From a bacterium (GTDB lineage Bacteria > Hinthialibacterota > Hinthialibacteria > H5-UNCL2): 64,000 bases of DNA. Location of the stretch: the NCBI GenBank assembly GCA_015075175.1, contig JABTUV010000019.1:1-64000 (forward strand), read 5' to 3'. The position numbers were made by a program, and so were the translations under genes. Positions 33,765 through 42,515 of the stretch are shown here, in pieces (position 1 is the first letter of the stretch; each line of letters starts with the position of its first letter). Below the pieces are notes generated by a model that made no database searches, was not told the DNA's origin, and saw only the letters and a program-made list of their open reading frames with translations.

Positions 33765-34123
33765 GTTTTCTCACGCATCCCGCGCGGGTACTGAGGGCGG
33801 CGGTTCCGGCGCCAGCCGTCAACGCTAGCATAACCGGGGTTGCGTGCAAGCACCATCGGAAAGCGCGTGTTCGGGTGCAGCCGTAGAGAATCACGGCTGC
33901 AGACTGCGCGGAGCTGGTCCAGGTGGTCGCCACAGTTTGGGTGGAATTGCGCTGTCATTTGGCCCGCAGCGCCCTGTCAATTCGCCCCAAGGGAGAAATC
34001 CTGCCCGCCGTTGACGCGAGTCGAGTGCGAGGCAGAAGATTTCTCCCTTCGGTCGAAATGACAGCTACGCCGCCAAGTGTAGAAAACCCCACATGCCCCC
34101 GGCGCGTCCCGCGCGGAAGTTCG
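33765..34123. repeat. Intergenic stretch with family A hairpin (33952-34064)
   Basis: No gene is seen. CTGTCATTTGGCCCGCAGCG starts the element, a second half-site (CTGTCAATTCGCCCCAAGGG) follows at once, and the right arm CCCTTCGGTCGAAATGACAG ends at 34064. The inner text GCGAGTCGAGTGCGAGGCAG matches the copy at 7333-7423. Two left half-sites against one right arm suggest a nested or partly duplicated insertion. Confidence 0.8.
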
Positions 34124-35146
34124 TCACGCGGCGGCGCGCGACAGGAGGTTGACGAGCGACAGCAGCCACTCCAGGAACACGATGGCGGCGCGCAGGGCGA
34201 CGAAGAGCAGGATGGGGGAGAAGTCCAGGATGCCGATGCGCGCCCAGGGCGCCAGGCGATGCGCGAAGAGAAGCGGCGGCCCGCCGACGGCGAAGAGCAG
34301 CCGGAACGGCAGGTTGTTCGGATTGGGGGAGAACCAGGAGAGGATCACGAGCAGGATGGCGGCGACCATGAGCACGTGCAGGATGATCCAGGCGGGTACG
34401 AGCACGAAAGAGGCCAGGAGGGCGGTGGCATGGACGGCCGCCGCCGGGGCCGCGGGCGCGATCCAGGCCATCTGCTCTTTGAAGTCATTGCCGAGGGCGT
34501 TCCAGGCGGGCCAGGCGAGGAGGCGTCCCAGCAGCGACGCGGTCGCCGCCGCCAACCCGCAGTAGAGATTGAAGGTCAGGAGCGCCGTAATGAGTACCGG
34601 CCAGTTGCTCTTGAGGCGGAATCGCGCCGCCGTGCGCCGGAAGAAGGGGACGGTGGACTCGTCCAACACTTGCAGGGCCAGGGGCCGCCAAAAGCCGCCC
34701 GCCTGCTGCCAGGAGAAGGCCAGGAAGAGGAGAGCGGAGCCCAGGTAGGCGGCGTGCAGGCAGAGGTTCTCGGTACCCGTTGAGAGGAAGAAGATGGAGA
34801 GCACCCATGATTGGGGGAGGAGGGTGGAGTCCGGCTCGGGTCTCCCCAGCCAGGCGACGATGACGGCGGCTTGGGCGAAGGGCTTGAGGGCCACGATCAA
34901 CAAAGCTGCAACCAGGGGGACGCGGTCCTTGACTCCGTACCAAGAGGCGGGCAGGAGGCTGCGCAGGGGCCGGCAGAGGATTTCGGTGTAATTGAAGAGC
35001 GCCGTCGTCCATACCCCGTAGCCGTAGAGGTAATAGCCGCGCATGGCGTAGCGCAAGAGAAAGAGGAGAACGACCGCGTACACGAACACGTCGATGAAGC
35101 GGAGGAGGATGGCCGGTCCGGCGTCCCTGGGCAGGAAGGGGAGCAT
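34124..35146 (-). CDS. YggT-family membrane protein with two YGGT domains
   Basis: 340 residues with seven to eight hydrophobic segments. The N-terminal part (FIDVFVYAVVLLFLLRYAMR ... NYTEILCRPLRSLLP) and the C-terminal part (RLAPWARIGILDFSPILLFV) both carry YGGT-type features: a membrane hairpin, a proline-rich turn and the DFSPI motif. Single-domain YggT proteins are about 100-190 residues, so this is a long double-domain form. The gene begins three bases after proC; proC-yggT adjacency is widespread. YggT proteins have been linked to osmotic tolerance and division-site septum positioning in different bacteria, but a molecular activity is not fixed. Confidence 0.8.
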   Translation of the reverse strand: MLPFLPRDAGPAILLRFIDVFVYAVVLLFLLRYAMRGYYLYGYGVWTTALFNYTEILCRPLRSLLPASWYGVKDRVPLVAALLIVALKPFAQAAVIVAWLGRPEPDSTLLPQSWVLSIFFLSTGTENLCLHAAYLGSALLFLAFSWQQAGGFWRPLALQVLDESTVPFFRRTAARFRLKSNWPVLITALLTFNLYCGLAAATASLLGRLLAWPAWNALGNDFKEQMAWIAPAAPAAAVHATALLASFVLVPAWIILHVLMVAAILLVILSWFSPNPNNLPFRLLFAVGGPPLLFAHRLAPWARIGILDFSPILLFVALRAAIVFLEWLLSLVNLLSRAAA

Positions 35147-35149
35147 GGG

Positions 35150-35965
35150 TCAGCGATGCTCGTCGCCGAGTTCGGCGGAGCGTCGGGCGGCGGCCTCGAC
35201 GGCCTGGCGGAAGATGCCGAAGATGTTGCTGTCCTCGAAGACTCCGATGCCGCGCAGGGTGGTGCCGCCCGGGGAGCAGACGCGCCGGCGCAGGACCGCC
35301 GGCTCGTCGCCCAGTTTGCGGATCAGGCAGCTGGCGCCGTAGAAGGTCTCGACGACGAGGGTGCGCGCCACGTCGGCGGAGAGTCCCTGGGCCAGGGCGG
35401 CTTCCATCAGCGCCTCCATGAGCAGGAAGACGTAGCCGGGGCCGCTGCCGGAGACTGCGGTGACGGCGTCCAGGAGTCCCTCCTCGACTTCGACGACCGC
35501 CCCGACGGTGGAAAGGATCTTGCGGGCGGCGGCCACGTCTTCGGCGGTGGTATGGGGGCCGACGCCGATGGCGGTGACGGCGCATCGGACCTGAAGGGCC
35601 AGGTTGGGCATCACGCGCACCACGCGGCGATGGCCGCCGAGTCGCTCGCGGATGGAGTCGGAGGGCCGTCCGGCGACGATCGAAATCACCAGCTGGTCCT
35701 GGGAGAGGTGGGGTGCGCAGAGGTCCAGGGCCTCGGTCACGTTCTGGGGTTTGACCGCCAAGAAGACGACGGGGATGCCGCGGATGGCGGGGCCGATGTC
35801 CTCCTCCAGGGCGATGCCGAACTGGCGTCCGATGTGCTCGCGGCGGGCGGGATTGATTTCGACGGCGAGAATTTCCTCGGGGCGATAGAGGCCGTCGGAC
35901 AACATGCCGCCCAGGAAGGCCTCGGTGGCGTTGCCGGCGCCGATGAAGACGATTTGCTTAGACAT
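35150..35965 (-). CDS. proC: Pyrroline-5-carboxylate reductase
   Basis: Last step of proline synthesis: NAD(P)H-dependent reduction of pyrroline-5-carboxylate. 271 residues. The Rossmann start KQIVFIGAGNATEAFLGGML, the FLAVKPQNV box and the C-terminal signature (AVTAVSGSGPGYVFLLMEAL and VCSPGGTTLRGIGVFEDSN) are all intact. The usual GNM of the first loop is GNA here. It forms a two-gene unit with the YggT-type gene that begins three bases downstream. The start at 35965 fits the family N-terminus. Confidence 0.97.
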   Translation of the reverse strand: MSKQIVFIGAGNATEAFLGGMLSDGLYRPEEILAVEINPARREHIGRQFGIALEEDIGPAIRGIPVVFLAVKPQNVTEALDLCAPHLSQDQLVISIVAGRPSDSIRERLGGHRRVVRVMPNLALQVRCAVTAIGVGPHTTAEDVAAARKILSTVGAVVEVEEGLLDAVTAVSGSGPGYVFLLMEALMEAALAQGLSADVARTLVVETFYGASCLIRKLGDEPAVLRRRVCSPGGTTLRGIGVFEDSNIFGIFRQAVEAAARRSAELGDEHR

Positions 35966-36118
35966 GAGTTGGCTCCGCGGTTGCGAACTTGATCAGCCGG
36001 AATGGTAACACAGATGGGTGCTCCGGCAAGTCTTCCGAACCGGGCCGGCGCCGCCTTAAAGGCTTATGGCCGCAAATCGCGCGCAAGTCCTCCAGAAGGT
36101 CGTCGCGGATGCGGGGGG

Positions 36119-36162
36119 TCTGGGCCGCCAAGGGGAAGCAACTCCATCTGCACCCAGCGGGG
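36119..36162. repeat. Fragment of the family A 3' extension
   Basis: GGGCCGCCAAGGGGAAGCAA then CATCTGCACCCAG. It matches the sequence that follows the hairpin at 7424-7461 (GGGCCGCCAAGTGG ... CATCTGCACCCC), but here the hairpin itself is missing. Confidence 0.55.
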
Positions 36163-36175
36163 CGGCGACGGCGGT

Positions 36176-36952
36176 TCACCCCCGGCCCATCAGTCCCCGC
36201 GCGGCGCGGGCGGGATGCTCCTGGCGGACCAGCAACTCACCGACCAGGACCCCGTGGGCGCCGGCGCGCGCCATGCGCATCACGTCCTCGGGGGTCTCGA
36301 TCCCGCTCTCGGCCACGAGCAGGGTGCCCCGCGGCGCCTGGCGCGCCAGAGTCTCGAAGGTTCCCAGATCGACGTTGAAGGTGGAGAGGTCGCGGTTGTT
36401 GATGCCGATGATCTCGGCGTGGCCGGCGACGGCGGCGGACAGTTCTTCTTCGTTGTGGACTTCCACGAGCGCGGCGATGCCGACGCGGCGCGCCTCGTCC
36501 ATGAACTCGGGCAGGCGGTCCTTCAGCAGGGCCACGATGAAGAGAAGCATGTCTGCGCCTAGAATCTTCGACTCGGCGACCTGATGCAAGTCGAAGATGA
36601 AGTCCTTGCGCAGGAGCGGGACTTCGACGGCGCGGCGCACGGCGGAGAGGTGCTGCCGGTCGCCGTGGAAGTGGTTGGACTCGGTAATCACGCTGATGAT
36701 GCCGGCGCCCGCGGCCACGTAGTCGAGGGCGAGGGCGACGGGATCGAAATCGGCCCGCAGGGGGCCCCGGCTGGGCGAGGCCTTCTTGATCTCGGCGATC
36801 AGGGTGAGGCCGGGCCGGGCCAGGACGCGGGCGGGATCGCGCAGGATGGGATGGCGCCGGGCCAGCGTGCGGATGCCCTCCAGCGTGTACGCCTTCTTGA
36901 GGCGATCGACTTCGAGTTGTTTGTCGGCGACGATCTGTTCCAGGATGGTCAT
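36176..36952 (-). CDS. trpC: Indole-3-glycerol phosphate synthase
   Basis: Fourth step of tryptophan synthesis: ring closure and decarboxylation of CdRP to indole-3-glycerol phosphate. 258 residues of a single-domain TIM barrel. Landmarks: ILEQIVADKQLEVDRLK at the N-terminus, LIAEIKKASPSRG (catalytic lysine region), YVAAGAGIISVITE, VPLLRKDFIFD (catalytic Lys), IIGINNRDLSTFNVDL and LVAESGIETPEDV. The start at 36952 overlaps the trpD stop (ATGA), so translation is coupled. No other trp genes are near, so the pathway must be split between loci. Confidence 0.97.
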   Translation of the reverse strand: MTILEQIVADKQLEVDRLKKAYTLEGIRTLARRHPILRDPARVLARPGLTLIAEIKKASPSRGPLRADFDPVALALDYVAAGAGIISVITESNHFHGDRQHLSAVRRAVEVPLLRKDFIFDLHQVAESKILGADMLLFIVALLKDRLPEFMDEARRVGIAALVEVHNEEELSAAVAGHAEIIGINNRDLSTFNVDLGTFETLARQAPRGTLLVAESGIETPEDVMRMARAGAHGVLVGELLVRQEHPARAARGLMGRG

Positions 36953-37965
36953 AGCCGGTTGGAGACCTCGATCCACTTTTGCAGGGCGGCGCGGGCGTTT
37001 CCACTGGCCAGGGACTGGCGGGCGCGCGCCAATCCGTCCGACAGGTCGCTGGCCACGTCCGCGACGACGAGGGCGGCCGCGGCGTTGAGCGCGACCACGT
37101 CGGTCTGCGGACCGGGTTGGTTGTCCAGCACGCGTCGGGCGATGGCCAGGCTTTGCTCGCGGCCCGACGAGACCAACTGCTCCGGCCGGCAGCGGGGAAG
37201 GCCCAGTTCGGTCGGGTCGATCTTCATGCGCGAGGCGGCTTTTCCATCGGAAAGCGAGGCCATGGTCGTCGTGGCGAGCGTGATTTCATCGGTGTGGTCG
37301 TCGCCGTGGACAACCATGACCTTCTCGGACTCCAGGAGTTGCAGGACGTCGGTGAGGAGCTGGACCAGATGGGGGGCGCAGACGCCCAGCAGTTGGCGGC
37401 GGGCGCCGGCGGGGTTGGTGAGCGGCCCGAGGATGTTGAAGACCGTGCGCACGCCCAGTTCCTTGCGGGGTCCCATGGCGTTTTTCATGGCGGAGTGCAT
37501 GAGCGGGGCGAACATGAAGCCGATGCCGACCTCGTCGATGCAGGGGCCGACTTTGTCGGCGGGCAGGTCGATTTTGACGCCGAGGGCCTCCAGGAGGTCG
37601 GCGCTGCCGAACTTGCCGGAGGCGGCGCGGTTGCCGTGCTTGGCGACGGCGGCGCCCGCGCCGACGGCCACGATGGCGGCCAGGGTGGAGATGTTGAACG
37701 TGCCCGAGCCGTCGCCGCCGGTTCCACAGGTGTCGATCAGGTTGGGGCGGGAGGAGCGGACGGGGGCGGCGTGGGCGCGCATGGAGGCGGCCATGCCCGC
37801 GATCTCCTCGGCGGTCTCGCCCTTGCAGCGCAGGGCCACCAGGAAGCCGGCGATCTGGGTGGGGGGGACGCGCCCCTCCATGACCTCGTCCATGGCGGCG
37901 CGCGCCTCCGGTCGCGTCAACGACCGGCGCTGGCAGAGCTGGTCCAAGAGAGTCGTGAAGTTCAC
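36949..37965 (-). CDS. trpD: Anthranilate phosphoribosyltransferase
   Basis: Second step of tryptophan synthesis: transfer of phosphoribose from PRPP to anthranilate. 338 residues starting with GTG at 37965 (VNFTTLLDQLCQRRSLTRPE). This start overlaps the upstream stop as GTGA and gives the family's usual length; a longer frame exists but would overlap the preceding gene by 100 bases. Active-site text is intact: IDTCGTGGDGSGTFNIST, KHGNRAASGKFGSADLLEAL and RTVFNILGPLTNPA. It lies in a three-gene overlapping chain: small membrane protein, trpD, trpC. Confidence 0.96.
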   Translation of the reverse strand: MNFTTLLDQLCQRRSLTRPEARAAMDEVMEGRVPPTQIAGFLVALRCKGETAEEIAGMAASMRAHAAPVRSSRPNLIDTCGTGGDGSGTFNISTLAAIVAVGAGAAVAKHGNRAASGKFGSADLLEALGVKIDLPADKVGPCIDEVGIGFMFAPLMHSAMKNAMGPRKELGVRTVFNILGPLTNPAGARRQLLGVCAPHLVQLLTDVLQLLESEKVMVVHGDDHTDEITLATTTMASLSDGKAASRMKIDPTELGLPRCRPEQLVSSGREQSLAIARRVLDNQPGPQTDVVALNAAAALVVADVASDLSDGLARARQSLASGNARAALQKWIEVSNRL

Positions 37966-38270
37966 TGTTGCGACCGGCCGGCCGTCGGACGGCGCGTCTC
38001 CTTCCACAAGCGGCGAGTCAGGCGGCCGTAGGCGGCCAGGAAGAAGCCGGCGCAGAAGATCGCCCACAGGACCGGTTCGACCGGCGCCTGCACCAGGAAG
38101 GCCAGCCCTACGAAGATCATGGCCACCCCCAAGAGTTGGAGATGGCGCTTGAAGAAGATCATGGCGTTAGCGACCACGCAGGCCAGGATGGCCAGCGCAA
38201 CAAGCGACTGGAGCGGAGTGAACACCAGGTGCTGGGAGAAGGCCTCCCAGCGGGCCGCCATGTCGTGCAT
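37962..38270 (-). CDS. Small three-helix membrane protein upstream of trpD
   Basis: 102 residues beginning MHDMAARWEAFSQHLVFTPL. Three hydrophobic segments are visible (LVALAILACVVANAMIFF, LLGVAMIFVGLAFLVQ and PVLWAIFCAGFFLAAYGRL) before a basic tail. No family is recognised. Its stop codon overlaps the trpD start, so it is co-translated with trpD and trpC. Whether it is functionally tied to tryptophan metabolism or is simply the operon's leading gene cannot be told from sequence. Family C repeats lie upstream, where the promoter should be. Confidence 0.7.
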   Translation of the reverse strand: MHDMAARWEAFSQHLVFTPLQSLVALAILACVVANAMIFFKRHLQLLGVAMIFVGLAFLVQAPVEPVLWAIFCAGFFLAAYGRLTRRLWKETRRPTAGRSQQ

Positions 38271-38390
38271 CAGAAGCGACTCCGTTTGGGACGAGTTCAG
38301 CCCGTCGGCGTGCGCCGGCGACTTTCCCGGAGCATAGCATGGACGGGGCAGGCTGCCAATGGAGCGTTGGCGCTCACGAGTGCGGCGCAG

Positions 38391-38498
38391 ACAATAGACC
38401 TATAGGACCTTGGCGGACAATAGGACGGCCGGCCTTCTCCGCCTTCGCGCGGCGACGGTCCTATCGGTCCCATAGATCCCATCGGTTCTATGGTCCCC
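38391..38498. repeat. Family C repeat in inverted arrangement
   Basis: GACCTATAGGACC-type units at the left and GGTCCTATCGGTCCCATAG followed by ATCCCATCGGTTCTATGGTC at the right face each other around a GC-rich centre, so the block could fold into a long hairpin. Confidence 0.7.
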
Positions 38499-38519
38499 CG
38501 GCGACCCGGTCGCGCAACG

Positions 38520-39266
38520 CCTTCAGCTTGGTCAACACTTCTCGCATCCCCTCGGCGGGATCGACCGGCGTGGCGGAGGATGGATTTTCCTGCGGTGGAA
38601 GATTCCATCATGGCCAGGAGGCGCGCAGTTGCATGTCGCTGATCTGGGTCGCCAGGCCGGTTTTGCCGGAGCGGGTTGGCCGCCGCCCTTGGTGCGAGCG
38701 TGGTCCAGAACTGTTCATGGTGTCTTCAGCGACCATGCCGGCGTCCAATGCGGCCACGAAGCGGCGCGAGGCGGCGGCAAGCGTTGCCTTTCCTCCTCGG
38801 ACAAGCGCGATTGTCCCAGCGGGCTGCGAGCGCCCGGGCTGGCGTCGGTCACGTTCCAGTGGGCGACGTCGTCGTATTGCAGCGCCGCCAGCATGAGCGC
38901 GGCGATCTTGGCGACATCTTGAGGTCGGCCAGCGAGCCGACGATGTCATCGACTCCCACCGCGCGCTTTCCAAGCGTCCAGGAGGTCGCCGGCGACGACC
39001 TTGGCCTCGGCGACCTCATCCGCGGGCAGGGGGAGCGCATCGACGGCCTGGGTGATGAGGGGTCGGACGACCGAGGTGGTCAGCTTGCGCCAGTAGACGC
39101 TGATGAGGATGGCGGCCACGACCACGAGAATGAGCAGGACGATGAAGGCGATGAGGCAGCCCCTGGCGCAGCCGCCGCCGCGAGGCGCCGGCGGGGCGGA
39201 TGCCCGCTCCGGTGTGATGAGTTCCCCCGTGGCGATGTCGCGTCGGCCCTCGGGCAAGCTGCTCAT
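38520..39266 (-). CDS. Single-helix membrane protein, frameshifted C-terminal half
   Basis: The N-terminal part is clean: MSSLPEGRRDIATGELITPE, a proline-rich stretch, CARGCLIAFIVLLILVVVAA as a strong membrane helix, then RPLITQAVDALPLPADEVAE and VVAGDLLDAWK. Beyond about 39,000 the frame changes (VGVDDIVGSLADL and AALMLAALQYDDVAHWNVT-like pieces, then RRFVAALDAGMVAEDTMNS in other frames) down to roughly 38,520. The whole would be about 245 residues: a short cytoplasmic arm, one membrane helix and an alpha-helical outer domain. No family is recognised. The end coordinate is approximate because the last frame cannot be followed to a sure stop codon. Confidence 0.5.
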
Positions 39267-39372
39267 GGCGGATGCTCCTGAATGTCTTATCGGGAACGTC
39301 GCCACGTTAGGCAAGCCCGGGGCGTGATGCAAGGGCTTGTTTCGCCAGAGGACGGTGGCGCGCAGGGACGAT

Positions 39373-39494
39373 GCTGTCATCTCGACCCAAGGGAGAACGT
39401 AATTGTCATTTCGACCGTAGGGAGAAATCTCTCCCCGCGTCTTCTCCTCCCCCGACGTTCGGCGCAGGGTTTCTCCCTTTGGTCGAAATGACAG
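39373..39494. repeat. Family A hairpin with an extra left half-site
   Basis: An isolated half-site CTGTCATCTCGACCCAAGGG begins at 39373. The main copy runs from TGTCATTTCGACCGTAGGGA (39404) to CCCTTTGGTCGAAATGACAG ending at 39494. It lies between the membrane-protein gene and the lipoprotein gene, both on the minus strand. Confidence 0.8.
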
Positions 39495-39509
39495 CGGTGG
39501 TCGGGGGTG

Positions 39510-39992
39510 CTACTGGATGCGGATCGAGGCCATCGACGCGCGGAACGCCGACTCGTACTTGGGGAAGTCCGCCTCCGAAGCGACAAAGGAGACTTCGATC
39601 AGCTTGTCCCCTTTATGGATGTACGCCTTCATGGCCCGCACGCCGGTGTCAGGATAGGCGAGGACGGCCTCGACGGCGGGGCGCCCGCTGATGGTCGTGG
39701 AAGTCTTGGCGATGATCTGGGAGTTCTGGGCCCTGGCGAGGGTATCGACCCGCTGGTTGAAGTCCAAGCCCTGGAGGGGCTCGGCGATCACGACGCCGGT
39801 GTAATCGCCCTTGCTGCACATGGCGGGAGCGTCTTGGCTGACGCTCCAGCCGGCGGGCGCGGACATGGACAGTCCTACCTCGGCCAGTTCCATCCTGGCG
39901 CCGGATCCTCCGCCGGTACGGCAGGCGATGAGGGCCAGCGGCAGGAGCAGCACGGCCATCCGCCGCGCGAGTTTGGTGGCGTTGAGCGGCAT
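39510..39992 (-). CDS. Putative lipoprotein, DUF1795/PsbP-like
   Basis: 160 residues. The N-terminus KLARRMAVLLLPLALIAC is a lipoprotein signal with lipobox LIAC at residues 18-21, cleaved before the cysteine. The mature part (VGLSMSAPAGWSVSQDAPAM ... AKTSTTISGRPAVEAVLAYP ... VSFVASEADFPKYESAFRAS) has the pattern of small PsbP/DUF1795-like domains, in which a short beta sheet with an amphipathic helix closes on FxxxSMxSIRI. The start at 39992 is chosen for the signal; an upstream methionine would bury it. Membrane-anchored on the periplasmic side. No partner gene is evident. Confidence 0.75.
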   Translation of the reverse strand: MPLNATKLARRMAVLLLPLALIACRTGGGSGARMELAEVGLSMSAPAGWSVSQDAPAMCSKGDYTGVVIAEPLQGLDFNQRVDTLARAQNSQIIAKTSTTISGRPAVEAVLAYPDTGVRAMKAYIHKGDKLIEVSFVASEADFPKYESAFRASMASIRIQ

Positions 39993-40177
39993 TATTGCGT
40001 CTCCTCCGTGTTTCCAACGAATCGACGTATGGCGCCCGTCCATCAAGGACGAGTCGTGGACTTGTCGAGCAGGTTGTCGAGTCCTATGGCGCCAGATCAA
40101 TGTCCCTCAACTACCTGGTTCGGTCAAGCCTGAAGAGCCCGGAGGGCGGGCTGCCGGCGCAACGTTTTCATGCTCGC

Positions 40178-40206
40178 TTGACAGGCGCGTCGGCCCCTAC
40201 CATTAT
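40178..40206 (+). promoter_or_regulatory. Promoter of the GH115 gene
   Basis: Consensus TTGACA (40178-40183), a 17-bp spacer and CATTAT (40201-40206). This leaves a leader of about 60 bases containing AAGGAG (40263-40268) before the ATG at 40276. Confidence 0.55.
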
Positions 40207-40275
40207 GGTATAGGCCAATCTGCAAATGAGCGGGCCTCGCGCGGATACGGATTTTTTTGCTCAAGGAGCACTACC

Positions 40276-42372
40276 ATGTCCAGACTCTTTGCGACCGTTC
40301 TCACCTCGTTATGGATGTTCTCCGCCGTCGCCCAGGAGTGGAGCGGGCCGGTGCGAGGCAGCTGGGTGCAAACCGGCGCGCCGCAGCGCGGCGACGTCAC
40401 GCTGGTGGGAGAGCGGGGCGCGTGCGAGATCGTGGTGGCGCCCGAGGCGCATTCGGCCATCCTGCGGGCGGCGACGTGCCTGGCCCGCGACCTCTTTCGC
40501 ATCACCGGGCAATGGCCGAGTATTGCGACCTCGGCGAGCGAGGGGAAGGTGCATGTGCGGCTGGTGAGCGTGGCGCCCCCTCACCCAAACCCTCTCCCTG
40601 AGGGAGAGGGCTTTAAGACTCCTCTCCCTGAGGGAGTGGGCTTCAAAACTTCTCTCCCGGAGGGAGTGGGCTTTGAGAAGCTGGCGGGGCAGTGGGAGGC
40701 GTATCGCATTCTGACGGACGACGATGACGTCTGGCTGGTGGGTTCCAATTTCCGGGGCACGGCGTTTGCGGCGTACGCGCTGTGCGAGCGGTTGGGGGTC
40801 GATCCGCTTTATCATTGGACCGGATACGAGCCGCAACGGCGCAAGACGCTGGTTTTGAAGAAAACGGACTATGAGAGTCCGCCGCCCAGCTTCAAGTATC
40901 GCGGGCTTTTTCACGACGACGAGGACATCCTGCCGCGGCCCTATGACGCCAACGGCTATCCCATGCAGACGGGCACGGTTCCCCTGGTCTGGTACGAGCG
41001 GTTTTTCGAGACGGCGCTGCGGCTGCGCATGAACCAGGTGGCGCCTTACGTGCGGGTGCAGCGGCCCTTTGAAGTGCAGAAGACGGCGTCCGATTGGGGG
41101 CTGTTTTACACTTCGCACCACTATGACACGCTGCTGTCCAACCCGTGGGGTTATCAGCGTTTCGGGCTGGGAAAAGCCCGCAACGCGGGAGAGACCTGGG
41201 ACTGGTTCAGCAATCGCGAGGGCCTATTGTCCTTCTGGCGCGGGGGAGTCTTGGAGAATCGCGGGCTGGACTGCATCTGGCCGGTGGGCATGAGGGGCAC
41301 GCAGGACACGAGTTATCGCTTTCCCGCGGGCATGAGCGCGGAGGAGCGGGGCAGGGTGTTCCGCGAGGTGATCGACGCGCAGGTCGGCATGACGAAGGAC
41401 CTGCTGCCCAAAGACAAGACGCCCGTTTTTCACTTCACGCTATACGGGGAAATGCTGCGCAACTACCAGCAGGGGAACTTCGACTTCCCCGCGGATGTGA
41501 TACTTGTCTGGGACGACAACGGCGACGGGGTGATGCGGGCGCTGCCGGAGGCGCCGGGCAAGTGGAAACACGGCGTCTATTATCATCTGGCGTTTCTGGG
41601 CGGAACGACCAAGCAGACGCACCATACGGTCACGCCCATGCGCATCGAGGAGGAATTCAGGAAGATCGTGTCGGCGGGCGCGACCGAGTACATGCTGGTG
41701 AACGTGTCCGAGCTGCGCGAGTTCGTGATGGAGGCGCGCATGATCGCGGAAATCTGTTGGGACGCGACGGCGGCCTTTGCGCAACCGGATGCGGCAGGGC
41801 GCTACGTGGATTGGTTCTGCCGCGAGTACTACGGCGCGGGCGCGGCGGACGCGGTCGAGGCTTATCAGCGCTATTATCGCATCCTGGATACGCACGACAA
41901 AATCTGGTACGGCAACAGCAAGGTGGTGGGTGCGGTCGGCTCGCTGCAGAAGAAGTTCCGCGGCGAGTCGTTCGTTCCCGCGCAGGCGGCGACGCTGCCC
42001 ACGCTGCGGACGCGCCTCTCGATGTACGAGGAGGCGCTGCCCGTGGTGGGACGTGCGGCGGATCGCATGGGCAACGCGGAGCGGCAGTTCTTTTTTGAGA
42101 ACTGCGCGTTGGGGCTGCTGATTGACTATCGGCCCACGGTTGCGGCCATCGCGCTGGTGGAAGCGATGAGCGAGCCGGACCTGGAGAAGGCATGGGGGAT
42201 GTGCGTGGCGGCGCGGGCGCCGTTGGAGCAGCTGGAGCTGGACCTATTGTGGGCGGAGCGGCCGCCGTTTGCGGGCTGGTACGCGCCGACCTGGATTCGC
42301 CCGCGCGGCAGCGTGCGCAACGTACACGAGGGTTACGAACAGCTGCGGGCGCTGCTGACGAGCCGCCCGTAG
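40276..42372 (+). CDS. Secreted GH115-type glycoside hydrolase (alpha-glucuronidase-like)
   Basis: 698 residues. GH115 enzymes remove 4-O-methyl-glucuronic acid from xylan. Family landmarks: SFKYRGLFHDDEDILPRPYD, VILVWDDNGDGVMRALPEAP, HGVYYHLAFLGGTTKQTHHT and GATEYMLVNVSELREFVMEA. A signal peptide is present (MSRLFATVLTSLWMFSAVAQ), so the enzyme is exported. AAGGAG lies 7 bases before the start. Residues about 101-135 are encoded by a family B repeat (PHPNPLPEGEG and two further ten-residue units) inserted between the N-terminal domain and the catalytic barrel. The protein is at the short end for the family. The stop TAG lies within a family E repeat. It precedes the GH20 operon and probably serves the same glycan-degradation locus. 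Confidence 0.82.
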   Translation: MSRLFATVLTSLWMFSAVAQEWSGPVRGSWVQTGAPQRGDVTLVGERGACEIVVAPEAHSAILRAATCLARDLFRITGQWPSIATSASEGKVHVRLVSVAPPHPNPLPEGEGFKTPLPEGVGFKTSLPEGVGFEKLAGQWEAYRILTDDDDVWLVGSNFRGTAFAAYALCERLGVDPLYHWTGYEPQRRKTLVLKKTDYESPPPSFKYRGLFHDDEDILPRPYDANGYPMQTGTVPLVWYERFFETALRLRMNQVAPYVRVQRPFEVQKTASDWGLFYTSHHYDTLLSNPWGYQRFGLGKARNAGETWDWFSNREGLLSFWRGGVLENRGLDCIWPVGMRGTQDTSYRFPAGMSAEERGRVFREVIDAQVGMTKDLLPKDKTPVFHFTLYGEMLRNYQQGNFDFPADVILVWDDNGDGVMRALPEAPGKWKHGVYYHLAFLGGTTKQTHHTVTPMRIEEEFRKIVSAGATEYMLVNVSELREFVMEARMIAEICWDATAAFAQPDAAGRYVDWFCREYYGAGAADAVEAYQRYYRILDTHDKIWYGNSKVVGAVGSLQKKFRGESFVPAQAATLPTLRTRLSMYEEALPVVGRAADRMGNAERQFFFENCALGLLIDYRPTVAAIALVEAMSEPDLEKAWGMCVAARAPLEQLELDLLWAERPPFAGWYAPTWIRPRGSVRNVHEGYEQLRALLTSRP
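40591..40680. repeat. Three in-frame 30-bp units derived from a family B hairpin
   Basis: Units at 40591, 40621 and 40651 each begin with a (C/T)CTCTCCC(T/G)G-type left arm followed by AGGGAG(A/T)GGG. The period of exactly 30 bp equals ten codons and gives PLPEGEGFKT, PLPEGVGFKT and SLPEGVGFEK. A canonical family B left part (CCCCCTCACCCAAAC) lies just upstream at 40576-40590. Confidence 0.95.
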
Positions 42373-42391
42373 TTGCGCCGCGTGCTGCGCT
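42370..42391. repeat. Family E repeat, reverse orientation
   Basis: GTAGTTGCGCCGCGTGCTGC. It overlaps the GH115 stop codon (TAG) and lies between the GH115 and GH20 genes. The remaining spacer also holds TATATA (42472-42477), a weak -10 candidate without a clear -35. Confidence 0.65.
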
Positions 42392-42515
42392 CTTCCGGGT
42401 GATTGCGCAGCGTGTGCGGCGCAGCGCCGGCATTCCTGCCGGCATGAGCCTTTTCATCGGCCCCCGGTAGCTATATAAGTCGGAGGGGACCGCCATTGCG
42501 TCGGGAGGAGCTCCC

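Noticed and set aside
39811-40275. Upstream extension of the GH115 frame
   Set aside because: It overlaps the lipoprotein gene antisense and includes the promoter; 40276 has a ribosome-binding site and signal peptide.
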